From assembly GCA_035687895.1 (NCBI GenBank), contig DASRUE010000122.1, positions 1 through 16,399 of the forward strand: DNA of 16,399 nt, given 5' to 3'. Origin of the DNA: JAERML01 sp035687895. GTDB lineage: Bacteria; Bacteroidota; Ignavibacteria; UBA10030; UBA6906. Positions 15,198 to 16,399 of the stretch are shown here, piece after piece. The position numbers were made by a program, and so were the translations under genes. Each line of letters starts with the position of its first letter. The stretch's first letter is position 1. The notes beneath the pieces were generated by a model, which was not told the DNA's origin, did no database searches, and saw only the letters and a list, made by a program, of their open reading frames with translations.

Positions 15198-16271
15198 ATG
15201 CAACTTATGACAGGCACGAAGCGGAAGCTTGCCACCAGTGCCATTGCGGTTCTTGTGTCGGCGTTCAGTGGTTTTGTGTACCCTTTCATTTTTCCGCCGG
15301 CACAGCAATCGGCAGGTCCTGCATGGCATTCACATATTAACGGTATCGCGGTAGGAACCCTGATCGGGCTCGCGTTATCCTTCGGCGAGCTGTACCTGTT
15401 CAGGACAAGGATACGCCGCCTGCGATTCCACCTCTTTATCATCGTACAGGCACTTTACTATGTTGTAACAACAAACATTTTTGTGATTAGCGTGATGAGC
15501 AGCCACTACATCATGCTTCACGGCCACACCTTTGAAGAAGAAACAAAGTCATCGGTGTTTCAAGCGTTCTTTCAGAGCAGTGATTTCCTGCCGATCAACG
15601 CCTATGCGTTGGCCGTAATCATCATCCTGAGTTCCATACGCCAGGTGAGCCGGATGCTGGGACAGCATGCCTTGGTGAATTTCTTCTCCGGCAAGTACCA
15701 CAAACCCGTGGAGGAGGAGCGGGTGTTCATGTTCCTCGATCTCAAAGCTTCCACCTCGATTGCGGAAAAGCTGGGGCACAAACGCTACCATGCATTCCTG
15801 AACGACTTCTTTTTCGATATCACTCCCGCTATCATTGAAAGCAAGGGGGAGATCTATCAATATGTTGGCGATGAAGTAGTGGTGACGTGGCCGAAGGAGC
15901 GAGGCGTGCGCGATGCAAATTGCATCAACTGCTACTTCCGCATTGCGGCAGCGATCGCGAGGGTCGCCGACAAATATGAGCGGAAGTACGACTGCTTGCC
16001 TGCGTTCAAAGCGGGCTACCATTACGGGACGGTGATCGCCGGCCTGATCGGCGATATCAAGCGCGATATCGTGTTCCATGGGGACACCGTCAACACCGCC
16101 TCGCGCATCCGCTCCGAGTGTACCGTGGTGAAGCGGGACCTGCTGCTCTCAGGCCATCTGCTTGGCCAGCTCTCGATTTCCGAATACCTTACGCCCGAGA
16201 ATATGGGGAAGATCAAACTCCGCGGCAAGGAGGAGGAGATTGAGCTATACAGTATCAAGGAAGCAGCGTGA
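15198..16271 (+). CDS. Membrane-anchored class III adenylate/guanylate cyclase
   Basis: ATG 15198 gives 357 residues. Upstream in-frame TTG 15096 adds a poor N-terminus, and ATG 15207 is also possible, since no strong ribosome binding site decides. The N-terminal half has four membrane segments (SAIAVLVSAFSGFVYPF; GIAVGTLIGLALSFGELY; LFIIVQALYYVVTTNIFVI; YALAVIIILSSI). The cyclase domain follows from about residue 172. Metal aspartates are Asp181 (FMFLDLKAST) and Asp225 (YQYVGDEVVVTW), and the transition-state pair is Asn299 and Arg303 (DTVNTASRI). All catalytic residues expected of an active enzyme are therefore present. At the purine-recognition positions, the usual Lys before FIGD is replaced by Gln (QYVGD) and Asp290 precedes IVFHGD, so ATP versus GTP preference is uncertain. 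It makes a cyclic nucleotide second messenger at the inner membrane. The next gene overlaps its stop by 4 nt. Confidence 0.9.
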   Translation: MQLMTGTKRKLATSAIAVLVSAFSGFVYPFIFPPAQQSAGPAWHSHINGIAVGTLIGLALSFGELYLFRTRIRRLRFHLFIIVQALYYVVTTNIFVISVMSSHYIMLHGHTFEEETKSSVFQAFFQSSDFLPINAYALAVIIILSSIRQVSRMLGQHALVNFFSGKYHKPVEEERVFMFLDLKASTSIAEKLGHKRYHAFLNDFFFDITPAIIESKGEIYQYVGDEVVVTWPKERGVRDANCINCYFRIAAAIARVADKYERKYDCLPAFKAGYHYGTVIAGLIGDIKRDIVFHGDTVNTASRIRSECTVVKRDLLLSGHLLGQLSISEYLTPENMGKIKLRGKEEEIELYSIKEAA

Positions 16272-16399
16272 AGACTGCCGCCATGATAGATTGTTTCTCA
16301 AAACTCACGTTGATCATTCTTACCGTAGCTTTCCTTTCTTCGTGCACCGCCGAGCAAACTGTCGACACCATCATGAAGGAGTATTCTTCACCACACGCC
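16268..16399 (+). CDS. Lipoprotein, N-terminal fragment (3' end outside window)
   Basis: GTG at 16268-16270 overlaps the cyclase stop (GTGA), with AAGGAAG (16257-16263) 4 nt ahead. The frame stays open to the window edge for 44 codons. The product begins with a lipoprotein signal (KLTLIILTVAFLSSC, lipobox LSSC) followed by TAEQTVDTIMKEYSSPHA. ATG 16283 is an alternative start that leaves the signal intact. A short helix of the DTIMKEY kind after the lipobox is common at the start of serine hydrolases of the beta-lactamase/penicillin-binding class, but no active-site motif falls within the window, so this is only a hint. The 4-nt overlap implies translational coupling with the cyclase. Confidence 0.75.
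   Translation, partial: MKTAAMIDCFSKLTLIILTVAFLSSCTAEQTVDTIMKEYSSPHA

Overview
The window looks like chromosomal DNA from a member of the Bacteroidota/Ignavibacteriota (FCB) side of the tree, and closer to Ignavibacteria or a related candidate lineage than to classical Bacteroidia. Two intact secreted proteins end in a type IX secretion (T9SS, Por-type) sorting domain with the NYPNPFNP signature, and a fragment of a third such tail is present. Base composition is roughly balanced by eye. Strong Shine-Dalgarno sequences (GGAGG) precede many starts and apparent -10 boxes read TATCTT/TATTTT, both unusual for Bacteroidia. All credible genes lie on the + strand.

Layout. (1) 1-1064: the C-terminal part of a fibronectin type III protein, then an orphaned T9SS tail fragment in another frame, a small hairpin and a doubtful 97-codon ORF. 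(2) 1132-4077: a 981-residue secreted protein of 16 SBBP-like beta-propeller units with a T9SS tail. (3) 4115-7594: a possible 41-codon ORF, a DUF6174-like lipoprotein, an exported DsrE-like protein, an NAD(P)-binding SDR-like protein, a small membrane protein and a secreted endonuclease I with an SH3-like N-terminus. (4) 7637-12172: a sensor kinase with 14 propeller repeats, a Y_Y_Y domain and a HisKA_3-type kinase core, then a small lipoprotein and a LuxR/NarL-type response regulator. (5) 12312-14845: a PD40-like propeller protein with T9SS tail and a putative outer-membrane protein, closed by a clear intrinsic terminator. (6) 15198 to the end: a membrane-anchored class III nucleotide cyclase overlapping by 4 nt the start of a lipoprotein that runs off the window.

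The most notable signal is a near-identical 21-bp imperfect dyad (core CCACGTGATTGCGTAGTGG) found three times, at 10858, 12226 and 13826. Each copy has the same orientation, sits 65-87 nt before a start codon, and is followed after 18-19 nt by a TAT(C/T)TT box. The three genes served are the lipoprotein ahead of the response regulator, the PD40/T9SS protein and the putative outer-membrane protein. All three lie next to the propeller kinase and LuxR-type regulator, so I infer a compact local regulon: periplasmic sensing by the kinase, transfer to the regulator, and activation of three envelope or secreted proteins of unknown function, with possible autoregulation. The link between regulator and motif is inference; the motif and its spacing are directly visible.
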